This document shows positions 51,408 through 62,317 of a stretch of DNA of 64,000 nt, piece after piece. Position 1 is the first letter of the stretch; every line of letters starts with the position of its first letter. The notes under the pieces were generated by a model, which searched no databases, had not been told where the DNA came from, and was given only the letters and a program-made list of their open reading frames with translations. The DNA is from Prochlorococcus sp. AG-673-L20. Its GTDB lineage: Bacteria > Cyanobacteriota > Cyanobacteriia > PCC-6307 > Cyanobiaceae. Location: assembly GCA_003211135.1 (NCBI GenBank), contig QCTN01000006.1:1-64000 (forward strand), read 5' to 3'. The translations under genes and the position numbers were made by a program.

Positions 51408-52781
51408 CTAACTTTGTTTGATAAAGCGATCAGGTAATACATCATATTTTAGAAGATCATGTGGACTTTCTCTTTTCTGAATAATCTCGGCTTCTCCATT
51501 GCAGACTAAGATAGCTGCAGGTCTGGGAATTCTATTATAATTGGAACTCATAGAATTGTTATATGCACCAGTACCAAAAACACATATCAAGTCTCCTGTT
51601 TGGCAATAACCAAGCTCAAGTTCTTTAAATAATACATCTCCAGATTCACAATGCTTTCCTGCAATTGTATATTTATTTTTAGAATCACTATTTAAAGGAT
51701 TATTTACTAAACAGGCAGAATAATTTGATTGATATGTAATTGGTCTGGGATTATCACTCATCCCGCCATCTACCGATAAATATGTCCTTATACCAGGAAC
51801 TTCTTTGAATGAGCCAATTTTGTAAATAGTTACTCCTGCTGTTGAAACTATAGATCTTCCAGGCTCACACATAAGTATTGGTAAATTTAAGTTATTTTTA
51901 TTACAAGCTTTTACAACAGATAATGATACTGTTTTAATCCATTCATCAATAGAAGGTGGATCATCTTTCTCAGTATATTTAATTCCTAGGCCACCACCAA
52001 CGTTGAGTTCTCTTATGTTATGACCAAATTTTTTAGCTTGTGAGATAACATTTACCATTATTTTTGCAAGGTCATTATGAGGATCAAGTTCAAAAATCTG
52101 AGAACCAATGTGAGCATGTAATCCTGTTAATTTAATGTGTTTAGTTTTACTTATAACTTCGAATAGCTTATTTAATGATTCTATCCCAAATCCAAATTTA
52201 CTATCAAAGGAACCTGTTCTGATATATTCATGAGTATGGCATTCTATTCCAGGTGTAAATCTAACCATTATTTCTATATCGTTATTTAAGTAATCAGATA
52301 TCTCTTTCAATCTTTTTAAATCATGATCATTATCTACAATTACTTTTATCTTATTTTTTATCGCAAATTCAATTTCCTTATCGGATTTATTATTTCCATG
52401 GAAAACAATTTTTTCATTCGGAACCCCTCCTTTTAGTGCTGTCAATAATTCTCCTTCTGAAACTGCATCGAGTCCAAAACCCTCAGATGCAATTAAATTA
52501 CTCATAAATATCGAACTATTTGCCTTGGATGCATATATGGGGAGTGATGGCCCTGGATAATATTTTTCCAATGCTTTTTTATATGCTCTACAGGAATTTC
52601 TTAAAGTAATCTCATCTAAAACATAAAGAGGTGTATCATATTTTCTTACTAAATCTTCCATAGAACATCCACCAATAAATAACTTGTGGGCACTATTAAT
52701 AGTCGTTGTGATAGGAACTATGTTTTTATTGGGACTATTTGAATAAATTTTATTTTTTAAGAATGATGTTTTTACATTCAT
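51408..52781 (-). CDS. lysA: Diaminopimelate decarboxylase
   Basis: 457 residues. A PLP fold-type III enzyme: YASKANSS carries the PLP Lys, HIGSQIFELDP, NVGGGLGIKYTE, EPGRSIV and the C-terminal CESGDVLFKE and GAYNNSMSSNYN blocks. It makes lysine from meso-diaminopimelate. It is first in the operon with cdaA, uppS, bioB and trhO. Confidence 0.94.
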   Translation of the reverse strand: MNVKTSFLKNKIYSNSPNKNIVPITTTINSAHKLFIGGCSMEDLVRKYDTPLYVLDEITLRNSCRAYKKALEKYYPGPSLPIYASKANSSIFMSNLIASEGFGLDAVSEGELLTALKGGVPNEKIVFHGNNKSDKEIEFAIKNKIKVIVDNDHDLKRLKEISDYLNNDIEIMVRFTPGIECHTHEYIRTGSFDSKFGFGIESLNKLFEVISKTKHIKLTGLHAHIGSQIFELDPHNDLAKIMVNVISQAKKFGHNIRELNVGGGLGIKYTEKDDPPSIDEWIKTVSLSVVKACNKNNLNLPILMCEPGRSIVSTAGVTIYKIGSFKEVPGIRTYLSVDGGMSDNPRPITYQSNYSACLVNNPLNSDSKNKYTIAGKHCESGDVLFKELELGYCQTGDLICVFGTGAYNNSMSSNYNRIPRPAAILVCNGEAEIIQKRESPHDLLKYDVLPDRFIKQS

Positions 52782-52873
52782 GATTAACTCTGTTATAAAT
52801 TCATTCTACAACTTTCAGAACATTTATAATAGATTAATTATTAGATATTTTTAGAGAGAGAATATTTACTTCG

Positions 52874-53311
52874 ATGGTCTCAATTAAAGAAATTGATCAA
52901 AAAGAATTTGAGTTATGTTATGAATTAGATTCAGATACAATTAGTTTATGGACTAAAAAACAATGGCAAAGTGAATTTAATAAGATCGGCACCAAAGTAG
53001 TTGCAATATTATTAAACAATACAATAATTGGAATTTATGTAGTTCAAACAATAATTGATGAAGCTCAAATAAATTATTTTTCAATAAAACAAAAATTTCG
53101 TCGAAAAGGTTATGGCAGGCGCCTAATGACTTACTTGATAAAAGAATGTGAAAAACTTAATATAAAAAAATTATTGTTGGAAGTTTCGGAAACTAACTTA
53201 ATTGCTGAGATCTTTTATTGCAAATTTGATTTTTTAACTGTTGGAAGAAGAAGAAAATATTATAAAGACGGTTCTGATGCTGTTTTAAAAGAAAAAAAAT
53301 TCATAAAATAA
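52874..53311 (+). CDS. rimI: Ribosomal-protein-alanine N-acetyltransferase-like (RimI)
   Basis: 145 residues of the GNAT fold: the acetyl-CoA-binding RRKGYGRRLMTYLI and the following LLLEVSETNLIAEIFYCKFDF with VGRRRKYYKDGSDAV. Family members acetylate protein N-termini such as S18. It diverges from lysA. Confidence 0.85.
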   Translation: MVSIKEIDQKEFELCYELDSDTISLWTKKQWQSEFNKIGTKVVAILLNNTIIGIYVVQTIIDEAQINYFSIKQKFRRKGYGRRLMTYLIKECEKLNIKKLLLEVSETNLIAEIFYCKFDFLTVGRRRKYYKDGSDAVLKEKKFIK

Positions 53312-53397
53312 ATTTAAAAAAAATTTTTTGTGCGGATAACCAGAATCTCTGAAATCACTTTAATAAGAAGCTATATCATCAATAAGGTCAATTAAAA

Positions 53398-53478
53398 ATG
53401 ACTAATTTATACTATTGGGTATTCACAAAAGCTCATTCTGAACACAAAATTGACTTAATACTGGTAGGTTATAAATAG
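53398..53478 (+). CDS. Possible 26-residue leader peptide before clpC
   Basis: ATG at 53398 gives [18 protein letters not shown] plus eight more residues and ends 17 bases before the clpC start. It is too short to judge and may be chance. No paired attenuator stems were found. Confidence 0.2.
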   Translation: MTNLYYWVFTKAHSEHKIDLILVGYK

Positions 53479-53494
53479 GAAATTTAACCCTTCT

Positions 53495-56023
53495 ATGTTC
53501 GAAAGATTTACTGAAAAAGCTATTAAAGTCATTATGCTTGCTCAAGAAGAAGCTAGAAGGCTTGGCCATAATTTTGTTGGAACAGAACAAATTCTTTTAG
53601 GTTTAATTGGAGAAGGTACAGGTGTAGCCGCAAAGGTGCTCAAATCATTGGGTGTAAATTTAAAAGATTCAAGAATAGAGGTTGAGAAAATAATTGGAAG
53701 AGGTTCTGGATTTGTAGCAGTTGAAATTCCTTTTACCCCCAGAGCGAAAAGAGTTTTAGAGTTGTCCCTTGAAGAAGCACGCCAACTAGGTCACAATTAT
53801 ATAGGTACAGAACATTTACTTTTAGGTTTAATCAGGGAAGGAGAAGGAGTAGCGGCAAGGGTTTTAGAAAATCTCGGTATCGATCTGACTAAAGTTAGAA
53901 CTCAAGTTATAAGAATGCTTGGAGAGACTGCAGAAGTTGGGTCAGGTGGTTCTTCAAATAAAGGCAATTTGAAGACAGCTACTCTTGATGAATTTGGTAC
54001 AAATTTAACAAAACTTGCGAGCGAATCAAAACTTGATCCAGTGGTTGGACGTTATGCAGAAATAGATAGAGTTATTCAAATTTTAGGTAGAAGAACTAAA
54101 AACAATCCTGTTTTAATAGGTGAGCCTGGAGTAGGTAAAACAGCTATAGCTGAAGGTTTAGCTCAAAGAATTCAACTCGGAGAAATCCCCGATATTCTTG
54201 AGGATAAACGAGTTTTGACTCTTGACATTGGTCTCCTTGTCGCAGGAACAAAATATAGAGGAGAATTCGAAGAAAGATTGAAAAAAATAATGGAAGAGAT
54301 TAAATCTGCAGGAAACGTTATATTAGTTATCGATGAGGTCCATACTTTAATAGGGGCAGGAGCTGCTGAAGGTGCAATCGATGCCGCTAATATTTTAAAA
54401 CCAGCTTTAGCCCGAGGTGAACTTCAATGTATAGGAGCTACAACTCTTGATGAATATAGAAAGCATATTGAAAGAGATGCTGCTCTTGAAAGAAGATTTC
54501 AACCTGTAATGGTTGGAGAACCATCTATTGAGGACACCATAGAAATCTTAAAAGGTTTAAGGGAGCGTTACGAGCAACATCACCGTTTAAAAATTACAGA
54601 TGAAGCCTTAGAAGCAGCAGCTCATCTAGGCGATCGCTACATCTCTGATAGATTCTTACCAGACAAAGCTATAGATCTTATAGATGAGGCTGGCAGTAGA
54701 GTAAGATTGATCAATTCCAAACTTCCACCCGAAGCTAAACAAATTGATAAAGAATTAAGACAAGTTCAGAAACAAAAAGAAGAATTCGTAAGAGATCAAA
54801 ACTTTGATAAGGCTGGAGAATTGAGAGAAAAAGAAATTGAAATGTCTGCAAAAATAAAAGAGCTTTTAGAAAACAAAAAAGAAAGTTCAGAAAATAATGA
54901 TAAAAGTAGTACTAAAGAAACTGCAGAAAATAATTCAACTATTATTCAAAATCCTCTTGTAAGTGAAGAAGATGTAGCTCATATAGTTGCTTCTTGGACC
55001 GGTGTTCCTGTTCAGAAATTAACAGAAACTGAGTCAGTCAAACTTCTAAATATGGAAGAGACATTACACCAAAGATTAATAGGTCAAGATGAGGCAGTTA
55101 AATCAGTATCAAGAGCCATTAGAAGAGCTAGAGTCGGCTTGAAAAATCCTAATAGGCCTATTGCAAGTTTTATTTTTTCAGGTCCTACTGGGGTGGGTAA
55201 AACAGAATTAACTAAATCACTGGCTTCGTACTTTTTCGGTAGTGAGGAAGCTATGATCAGACTAGATATGTCTGAATTTATGGAAAGGCATACTGTCAGT
55301 AAATTAATCGGTTCTCCTCCAGGATACGTAGGCTTCAACGAAGGAGGCCAACTTACAGAGGCGGTAAGAAGAAGACCATATACAGTAGTCCTTTTCGATG
55401 AAGTTGAGAAAGCTCATCCAGATGTATTTAATTTATTATTACAATTACTTGAGGATGGAAGATTAACAGATTCTAAAGGCAGAACAGTCGATTTTAAAAA
55501 TACACTCTTAATTATGACTTCTAATATTGGCTCTAAAGTAATAGAAAAAGGTGGAGGAGGTTTAGGCTTCGAATTTTCAGGAGACTCTGTTGAAGATGGC
55601 CAATACAATAGGATAAAATCTCTGGTAAATGAGGAATTAAAACAATATTTTAGACCAGAATTTTTAAATAGACTTGATGAAATAATTGTGTTTAGACAAT
55701 TAACTAAAAATGAAGTTAAAGATATTGCAGAAATTATGTTAAAAGAAGTTTTTTCTCGATTAAACGATAAAGGTATAAAATTAGATGTTACTGATGCATT
55801 TAAAGAAAGGCTTGTCGAAGAAGGGTATAATCCCTCTTATGGAGCAAGGCCTCTAAGAAGAGCAGTTATGCGTTTATTAGAAGATAGTTTGGCTGAAGAA
55901 GTTTTATCAGGAAGAATAAAAGATGGAGACAAAGCTTTAGTTGATATTGACGAGAATAAGAAGGTTACAGTAAATATTTCCTCAGAAGAATCTACTCAAG
56001 AATTGGCAGGGGCTAATTTTTAA
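53495..56023 (+). CDS. clpC: ATP-dependent Clp protease ATPase subunit ClpC
   Basis: 842 residues. Two N-terminal Clp repeats ([16 protein letters not shown] and [16 protein letters not shown]), first AAA+ domain with [13 protein letters not shown], a central UVR-type coiled coil (about 425-470), second AAA+ domain with [12 protein letters not shown], and a C-terminal D2-small domain ending before a short Glu-rich tail. It unfolds proteins for ClpP/R in the cytoplasm. Confidence 0.96.
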   Translation: MFERFTEKAIKVIMLAQEEARRLGHNFVGTEQILLGLIGEGTGVAAKVLKSLGVNLKDSRIEVEKIIGRGSGFVAVEIPFTPRAKRVLELSLEEARQLGHNYIGTEHLLLGLIREGEGVAARVLENLGIDLTKVRTQVIRMLGETAEVGSGGSSNKGNLKTATLDEFGTNLTKLASESKLDPVVGRYAEIDRVIQILGRRTKNNPVLIGEPGVGKTAIAEGLAQRIQLGEIPDILEDKRVLTLDIGLLVAGTKYRGEFEERLKKIMEEIKSAGNVILVIDEVHTLIGAGAAEGAIDAANILKPALARGELQCIGATTLDEYRKHIERDAALERRFQPVMVGEPSIEDTIEILKGLRERYEQHHRLKITDEALEAAAHLGDRYISDRFLPDKAIDLIDEAGSRVRLINSKLPPEAKQIDKELRQVQKQKEEFVRDQNFDKAGELREKEIEMSAKIKELLENKKESSENNDKSSTKETAENNSTIIQNPLVSEEDVAHIVASWTGVPVQKLTETESVKLLNMEETLHQRLIGQDEAVKSVSRAIRRARVGLKNPNRPIASFIFSGPTGVGKTELTKSLASYFFGSEEAMIRLDMSEFMERHTVSKLIGSPPGYVGFNEGGQLTEAVRRRPYTVVLFDEVEKAHPDVFNLLLQLLEDGRLTDSKGRTVDFKNTLLIMTSNIGSKVIEKGGGGLGFEFSGDSVEDGQYNRIKSLVNEELKQYFRPEFLNRLDEIIVFRQLTKNEVKDIAEIMLKEVFSRLNDKGIKLDVTDAFKERLVEEGYNPSYGARPLRRAVMRLLEDSLAEEVLSGRIKDGDKALVDIDENKKVTVNISSEESTQELAGANF

Positions 56024-56037
56024 ACTCTTGATACAAT

Positions 56038-57132
56038 ATGCAGTTAATATCTCCAGAAAAAATATTTAGGGGAAAAGGAGCATGGTTTAAGGCTGTACCA
56101 TACATCAAAAAAGTCTCTAATAGACCTTTACTTTTAGGAAGAAGTTTATCAACAAATAATTTAAGGCAACAAGTTTATAAAGATTTAAATGAAGAAAATT
56201 TTTCAATATATTCATCCAACCTAAAATTTGATTGTTGTTACGAAGATCTAGAAAGGATAAAAAGTACTGTAGTTAAAAATAATTGTGATTCTATTATTGC
56301 TATAGGTGGGGGTAAGGTCTTAGATGCAGGTAAATTTTTAGCAGATTCTCTTTCTATTCCAGTTATCACTATTCCTTTAAGTGCATCCACTTGTGCAGGC
56401 TGGACTGCATTATCAAATATTTATTCAATTAATGGGCAATTTATTAAGGATGTTGAGTTGAAGTCTTGTCCCAAAATATTGGTGCTAGATCATGGATTTA
56501 TTAAAACAGCTCCAAAGAGGACACTTTCTAGTGGAATAGCTGATGCTTTGGCAAAATGGTACGAATCTTCTCTAACTAGTTCAAAAGTTGAGGATGGACT
56601 TGTTCAACAATCAATTCAAATTTCAAGAGTTCTAAGAGACCAATTACTTATTGATGGAGAAAGTGCTTATAATAATCAGTCTGTTCATAATGTCGCTTGG
56701 TGTAACGTTGTAGAGGGATGTTCACTTACTGCTGGACTTATTGGAGGAATCGGCGGTCAAAAGTGTAGAACGGCAGCTGCTCATGCTTTTCATAATGCTA
56801 TTACTCAGATAGTTACAACCAATAAGTCATTACATGGCGAAATTGTTGGAGTTGGAATATTGTTGCAATTAAGATTAGAAGAGACTAAAAATAACAATAA
56901 ATTAGCTAATCAAACTATTAAACAACTACTGATGTTAATGAAAAAATTGAATTTACCAACTACTATTTCCGAATTAGGGATAAATGTTTTTGAAAATAAT
57001 AATTTACAAAAAATTGCTGAATTTACATGTAGGGATAAATCTGAAATTCATTTTTTACCTTTTAAAATTAATCAGCAAGATATAATGGAAACTATTACAA
57101 ATTTTGAAAAACAAAAAATGAAAATATCATAA
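56038..57132 (+). CDS. gldA: Glycerol dehydrogenase-like iron-containing dehydrogenase
   Basis: 364 residues with the NAD-binding GGGKVLDAGKF, an ITIPLSASTCAGWTALS segment and metal-binding His/Asp residues in SSGIADALAKWYE, AAAHAFHNAI and SLHGEIVGVGI. It oxidises glycerol or a related sugar alcohol. It starts 14 bases after clpC and the hydrolase gene follows by 5 bases. Confidence 0.88.
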   Translation: MQLISPEKIFRGKGAWFKAVPYIKKVSNRPLLLGRSLSTNNLRQQVYKDLNEENFSIYSSNLKFDCCYEDLERIKSTVVKNNCDSIIAIGGGKVLDAGKFLADSLSIPVITIPLSASTCAGWTALSNIYSINGQFIKDVELKSCPKILVLDHGFIKTAPKRTLSSGIADALAKWYESSLTSSKVEDGLVQQSIQISRVLRDQLLIDGESAYNNQSVHNVAWCNVVEGCSLTAGLIGGIGGQKCRTAAAHAFHNAITQIVTTNKSLHGEIVGVGILLQLRLEETKNNNKLANQTIKQLLMLMKKLNLPTTISELGINVFENNNLQKIAEFTCRDKSEIHFLPFKINQQDIMETITNFEKQKMKIS

Positions 57133-57137
57133 AAACT

Positions 57138-58037
57138 TTGAATAAGAATATTTATAATGATTTTAATAAGCTGAATATTGATTACTTTGAAAAAGTTAAA
57201 AATTCCCTACATGATCCATTAGGAGTAAACATATCTAATGATGTTAAATGGATAAAACTTAACGAAAAATGGAATTCTTCTGAATTTCCAGTGGTTATGG
57301 GAGGGACTGGTCAACCTATACTTTTCTTACATGGATTTGATAGTAGTTTTCTCGAATTCAGGAGAATATATCCATTTTTAAAAAATAAATTCCAATTAAT
57401 AATTCCTGATTTATTGGGATTTGGATTTACTCCTAGGATTGCTTCCGATCAATATAATCCTAATAAAATAATTTCTAATCTTCTAGACATTATTAATACT
57501 TTAAAATTAAAAAATAGATTATTGATTGTAGGCGCCTCTATGGGAGGATCTGTAGCGATGAACTTTGCTAAGGAAGTACCAGATCTCATTGATAAGATAA
57601 TTCTCTTATCTCCGGCGGGGCTCTTCGGAGAATCCAAAAATATTCCTTTCCCACTAAACCAGATAGGCGCGTCATTTTTAGGATTATCTCAAGTAAGAAA
57701 AAGTCTTTGTAGGCAAGCTTTTGCTTATCCAGATAAAGATGTTGGTTCAATGGAAGAACAAATTGCTTCGATTCATTTAGGGTGCTCTGGTTGGAGAAAT
57801 TCGTTAGCTACCTTTGCAAAAAGTGGTGGATTTGCAGGGACATATAAATACATGAAAAATATTTCAATTAAAACTATTTGTGGGGAGAATGATCGCATCC
57901 TTGGTAAAAAAGAAATTAATAAAATAAAACAAATAGATCAATTAAATTTTATTGGATTGAAAAACTGTGGACATCTTCCACATGTAGATTTGCCATCACT
58001 ATCTAGCAAGATTATTTTCGATTATTTTTGTTCTTAG
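57138..58037 (+). CDS. Alpha/beta hydrolase
   Basis: 299 residues from a TTG start. The fold is visible in LFLHGFDSSFLEFRRIYPFL, the nucleophile elbow GASMGGS, the acid in ICGENDRILG and the catalytic His in NCGHLPHVD. The substrate is unknown. It probably shares the gldA transcript. Confidence 0.88.
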   Translation: MNKNIYNDFNKLNIDYFEKVKNSLHDPLGVNISNDVKWIKLNEKWNSSEFPVVMGGTGQPILFLHGFDSSFLEFRRIYPFLKNKFQLIIPDLLGFGFTPRIASDQYNPNKIISNLLDIINTLKLKNRLLIVGASMGGSVAMNFAKEVPDLIDKIILLSPAGLFGESKNIPFPLNQIGASFLGLSQVRKSLCRQAFAYPDKDVGSMEEQIASIHLGCSGWRNSLATFAKSGGFAGTYKYMKNISIKTICGENDRILGKKEINKIKQIDQLNFIGLKNCGHLPHVDLPSLSSKIIFDYFCS

Positions 58038-58083
58038 CAAAATATTAAACATGGGATGTCAACTTGATTTTGTAAAAGGATAC

Positions 58084-58115
58084 TAAAAATAAAAATAAAA
58101 ATAAAAATAAAAATA
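58084..58115 (+). repeat. AAAAAT microsatellite
   Basis: About five tandem AAAAAT units in the 179-base gap after the hydrolase gene, between two convergent genes. It is likely to vary in length by slippage. Confidence 0.7.
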
Positions 58116-58216
58116 AGATATTTCTATCTTTAGATAAAAACATTAAATTCAATAGTTTTAATATAAAAAAATGAAATAATAAATATAAATTTATTATCAA
58201 AGGTAATACTTTATAT

Positions 58217-59074
58217 TCAATTAAAAAACTTTAAAATTATAATTATATGATAGACAACTGAAGGGGTAAATATATAACTATCAATTCTATCAAGTATTCC
58301 ACCATGGCCAGGTAAAAAAGTTCCAGAATCTTTTATTTTTGCATCCCTTTTCATCATTGATTCAATTAAATCTCCCACTAACGCCATTAGGGAAACTAAT
58401 ACTCCATAAAAAATGCCAATTATTAAAGGATTATGCCAATTAAGTAAAAACGCAAAAAAGGTTGCCACTGAAATTGAGCATATTATTCCTCCTATCAATC
58501 CTTCGATAGTTTTACTTGGGGATATAGGGGAAAGAGCCCTTTTCCCAAATGACTTTCCAATAAAATATGAGCCAATGTCACTTGCTACAATTAATAAACA
58601 AGAAATTAAGGTTAAATAAAGACCTGTAGAATTTGAGAAGTTTTCAAATGATAATATTCCCTCGGAGCCATAATTTATAGTCGATTGGATGGCTCTTAAT
58701 TTAATCCAATAACTAGGTAAAAAACCTAAATAAAACAGTCCGAAAATAGATGCTGCAATATCAGAAATAGTGCCTGACTTGGGTTGCAGCAATAACCACG
58801 TACATATTCCTACTGAGCATATTGGCAATATTGACTGGGATATCTCTCTATCAAGTAATCCAACGGCTTCTAGATATGTAGAAATTGTAATGATGAAACA
58901 TGAAAATAATGTAGTTTTGGTCGCTGGTTTGATTCCAGTGAATTCTGCCATTCTAAAAAATTCGAGAAGTGCTATGTAGGTAAGTAATGCAATTGCTATT
59001 GTGAAATACCATCCGCCTAATAAAACAACAACCAACCCAAATAATCCGATTAGTAACCCACTTCGCAATCTCAT
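58217..59074 (-). CDS. cdsA: Phosphatidate cytidylyltransferase
   Basis: 285 residues with about seven membrane helices and the CDP-diacylglycerol synthase signature at the C-terminus: SPSKTIEGLIGG, then GDLIESMMKRDAKIKDSG and GHGGILDRIDS. It makes CDP-diacylglycerol for phospholipid synthesis. It converges on the hydrolase gene. Confidence 0.94.
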   Translation of the reverse strand: MRLRSGLLIGLFGLVVVLLGGWYFTIAIALLTYIALLEFFRMAEFTGIKPATKTTLFSCFIITISTYLEAVGLLDREISQSILPICSVGICTWLLLQPKSGTISDIAASIFGLFYLGFLPSYWIKLRAIQSTINYGSEGILSFENFSNSTGLYLTLISCLLIVASDIGSYFIGKSFGKRALSPISPSKTIEGLIGGIICSISVATFFAFLLNWHNPLIIGIFYGVLVSLMALVGDLIESMMKRDAKIKDSGTFLPGHGGILDRIDSYIFTPSVVYHIIIILKFFN

Positions 59075-59084
59075 CTTTGATTTT

Positions 59085-60482
59085 TTAGTTATGTAATACT
59101 CTTATATAAGAATTTAACAGATCTTCATTGTACAAACTTTGAGCTTCAATCCAATCTATTCTTTCTTTGTCTATTCTCTCTCCAGGAACAATTAAAGGTA
59201 TTCCAGGAGGATAAGGACAAATGATATCTCCAGAAATTTTTCCTAAGGATTCAGCTAGAGGAATACTATAAGTCTTACTTTTCCAGGCAACTCCCAACGG
59301 TATTTCTGGTGATTGAACTAATCTAAAAGGTGGTTTTATAACTTTCAAATCATATGATTTATTGGTATGAATTAGTAACTTTTTCCATAATTTTTGAAGC
59401 AAAAAAGTAAAACCCTTTTGATTTGAAAACCCAAGACAAAAAGTAAGCGTCATCATTTCAGGTAATTCAGCAATTAATCCGTTTTTATAAAAAAATCTAT
59501 CTGCAGTAAAGCCATCAATTCCAACTTTAGAAGTATTTAGCACTATTTTTAAAGGATCCTGAGTTTTAATAAGAGGTATCTTTTTATTTATTAACTCGTT
59601 GAAGATTAATTTTGCTTCTGAAATTCTTTTTTTGTATTTATTAAGATTATCCTTATTAAGCCAGTCTTTAATGGACTCCTCACAAGAAGAAAGCAAGAGA
59701 GAATTAGGACTAGTAGTTTGTAGTAAATTTATGCTTTTGATTAATTTATTTTCTTCTATAAGATTTCCATTATGCCAAATTACTGCTGTTTGAGTTAGTC
59801 CATTAAGTGACTTATGTAACGAATGTACTACTAAATCCGCTTTAGATCTTAAGGCTGATTTCGGTAAATTATAGTTTTCACAAAAAAGAAAATACGAACC
59901 ATGGGCTTCATCAACTAAAACAGGCAAACTATGTAGATGACAAATATTAATTAAAGGTTCTAGATCCGTTGCATAACCTTGATAGTAAGGACTAACTAGT
60001 ATTACTCCAACAAGTTTAGTCTTATCAAAATCAATATTATTCAATACAGTTGTAAACCACTTTTTAGTGATTGGCATGTAATGTCCAGTTACTTTAGAAA
60101 ACTCTATGTCAAAGAATATTGGAATAATATTCTGCAAAGCACAAGCTTTAATAACACTAATATGAACATTTCTTGGCATAAGAATATATTCACCAGGATT
60201 AGCCATGGCGATTATTCCAGATTGAATTAAACCAGACGCTCCATTTACTCCAAAAAAACATTTTTGTGTATTTATTTTTTTTGAAATTGATATTTGCGCA
60301 TCATGTACTAATCCACTATTGGATAATGGAGAGCCTATCTCAGGAAGTTCTGGCAAATCCCAAAAACCTGGTTGTTTTTTTAATAATTTAATCAAGCCAT
60401 TTGGTAAAGCTTTACCTCTGTTGTGGGCAGGGAAAAAAAGTGACTTTAAAAACTTTTTAGTTAGAAAAGAAGAAATACTCAT
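59085..60482 (-). CDS. Orn/Lys/Arg decarboxylase family protein
   Basis: 465 residues of the fold-type I PLP family: FFGVNGASGLIQSGI, LVDEAHGSYFLF and the PLP Lys in VHSLHKSLNGLTQTAV. At about 465 residues it is shorter than E. coli lysine or ornithine decarboxylases and lacks the wing domain, as in the smaller Gram-positive and cyanobacterial forms. Substrate (lysine or arginine) is undecided. It is upstream of cdsA on the same strand with a 10-base gap. Confidence 0.88.
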   Translation of the reverse strand: MSISSFLTKKFLKSLFFPAHNRGKALPNGLIKLLKKQPGFWDLPELPEIGSPLSNSGLVHDAQISISKKINTQKCFFGVNGASGLIQSGIIAMANPGEYILMPRNVHISVIKACALQNIIPIFFDIEFSKVTGHYMPITKKWFTTVLNNIDFDKTKLVGVILVSPYYQGYATDLEPLINICHLHSLPVLVDEAHGSYFLFCENYNLPKSALRSKADLVVHSLHKSLNGLTQTAVIWHNGNLIEENKLIKSINLLQTTSPNSLLLSSCEESIKDWLNKDNLNKYKKRISEAKLIFNELINKKIPLIKTQDPLKIVLNTSKVGIDGFTADRFFYKNGLIAELPEMMTLTFCLGFSNQKGFTFLLQKLWKKLLIHTNKSYDLKVIKPPFRLVQSPEIPLGVAWKSKTYSIPLAESLGKISGDIICPYPPGIPLIVPGERIDKERIDWIEAQSLYNEDLLNSYIRVLHN

Positions 60483-60546
60483 AAAGTATTATTGGTACAT
60501 ATAGAATAAATTGAAAAGAAATTCTTCTTTAATATTTTAAATGTAA

Positions 60547-62205
60547 ATGGCAACTTCTTATTCAAAATATTCACCTAAAGGAGATATGATTTGGTTGATC
60601 TTAAGGCCATGGGTATTATTCCCAAGAGTTTTATATATACTTTTAACTTTAATTTTTCTTTTAATTAGAATTCTATTTCAAGGTAATAGTAATAGTAAAA
60701 GTGTACAGGAAAATCTTTCAAAATACCTTTTTGATGTTATTACTGATTTAGGCCCATGTTTTATTAAATTAGGACAAGCACTTTCAACGAGACCAGATCT
60801 TGTAAGGCAGGATTGGCTAACAGAACTTACAAATCTACAGGATAATCTCCCACCTTTTGATCATAAAATTGCTCTAAAAATAATTGAAGATGAACTTGGA
60901 CTTCCTGCGAATGAATTATTTGATGATTTTCCAGATGAACCTATTGCATCAGCAAGCTTAGGAATAGTTTATAAAGCAAAAATAAAAAATAATAATTTTT
61001 GTGCTGTAAAAGTACAAAGGCCTAATTTATATTTTCTTATTAGACGAGATATTGTAATTCTAAAAATTTTAGCAACTACTTTCGGATCATTTTTACCACT
61101 TAATATAGGTGTTGGTATTGGAGAAATAATAGATGAATTTGGTAAAGCCCTCTTTGATGAAATTGATTACGAGCAAGAAGGGAAAAATGCATTGAAGTTT
61201 GCTAATTATTTCAAGTTAAACCCAAATGTATTTATACCAAAATTTGAAAAGGATTACTCCTCAAAAAAAGTTATTACCACTTCTTGGATTGATGGAGTTA
61301 AATTAAGGGATAGAGAAATTTTAGAACAAAATAATTTGATACCTTCTTCTTATATTAGAACTTGCGTGATAAGTGGACTTCAGCAATTATTCGAATATGG
61401 CTATTTTCATGCTGATCCCCATCCTGGAAACATGTTTGCTCTTAAAGGAGGAAGTTTAGATTATGGACACTTAGCTTATGTTGATTTTGGAATGATGGAT
61501 ACTATTACGAATTCAGATAGGCTTACACTTATTAAGGCGATTGTGCATTTAATAAATCAAGAATATTTACTAATGGCTAAAGATTTTCAGAAATTAGGTT
61601 TCTTAACCAAGGAACAAGATCTTGAAGAACTTGTCGAACCATTAAAAGAGGTCCTTGGGGGATCTTTTGGTGCCGAGGTTGGTAGTTTTAATTTAAAAAA
61701 TGTTACTGATAAATTCTCAAAACTTATGTATTCTTATCCCTTTAGAGTTCCAAGTAGGTTCGCATTAATAATTAGAGCTGTTGTAAGTCAAGAAGGTTTA
61801 GCTTTGAGACTTGATCCTGAATTTAAGATTTTAAAAATTGCATATCCATATATTGCCAAAAAACTATTAACAGATAATTCGGATGAAATTGTAAATATTC
61901 TTCTAGAAGTTGTATTTGATAATGAAGGAAGGATTCAGATAGATAAGCTTGAAAGTTTATTAAATACTTTATTTAAGGGGGCCGGAAATATTAATGCAGA
62001 TCTCATACCAGTTGCTAATGCAGGTTTGAAACTATTTGTAAGTAAAAAAGGATCTGCAGTTAGAAAAAATCTTTTATTAAGCCTTGTTAAGGATGATAGA
62101 TTAGAATTAAAAGATGTAGAAAAACTCTTGATTTTACTTAGAGATACTTTTAGTCCTTTAAAATTGGCAAAAAGTGCTGTTCAGAATATTATATCTCCCG
62201 CTTAG
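60547..62205 (+). CDS. ABC1/UbiB-family atypical kinase
   Basis: 552 residues with the ABC1 pattern: KLGQALSTRPDLV, an ASLGIVYKAKI loop in place of a classical P-loop, CAVKVQRP, FHADPHPGNMFA and VDFGMMD. Members act in quinone or tocopherol biosynthesis and lipid homeostasis at membranes. A Phe/Leu-rich segment near residue 30-45 suggests membrane contact. It diverges from the decarboxylase gene. Confidence 0.92.
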   Translation: MATSYSKYSPKGDMIWLILRPWVLFPRVLYILLTLIFLLIRILFQGNSNSKSVQENLSKYLFDVITDLGPCFIKLGQALSTRPDLVRQDWLTELTNLQDNLPPFDHKIALKIIEDELGLPANELFDDFPDEPIASASLGIVYKAKIKNNNFCAVKVQRPNLYFLIRRDIVILKILATTFGSFLPLNIGVGIGEIIDEFGKALFDEIDYEQEGKNALKFANYFKLNPNVFIPKFEKDYSSKKVITTSWIDGVKLRDREILEQNNLIPSSYIRTCVISGLQQLFEYGYFHADPHPGNMFALKGGSLDYGHLAYVDFGMMDTITNSDRLTLIKAIVHLINQEYLLMAKDFQKLGFLTKEQDLEELVEPLKEVLGGSFGAEVGSFNLKNVTDKFSKLMYSYPFRVPSRFALIIRAVVSQEGLALRLDPEFKILKIAYPYIAKKLLTDNSDEIVNILLEVVFDNEGRIQIDKLESLLNTLFKGAGNINADLIPVANAGLKLFVSKKGSAVRKNLLLSLVKDDRLELKDVEKLLILLRDTFSPLKLAKSAVQNIISPA

Positions 62206-62317
62206 TTTTTTATTTTATATCAACTCATTAAATTATAATTTTTAATTTATGAATTAATTAAAATTAAATAAACCTTTAGATACATAAATTGAATAGTAAA
62301 AGTATAGGAAAAATCAA

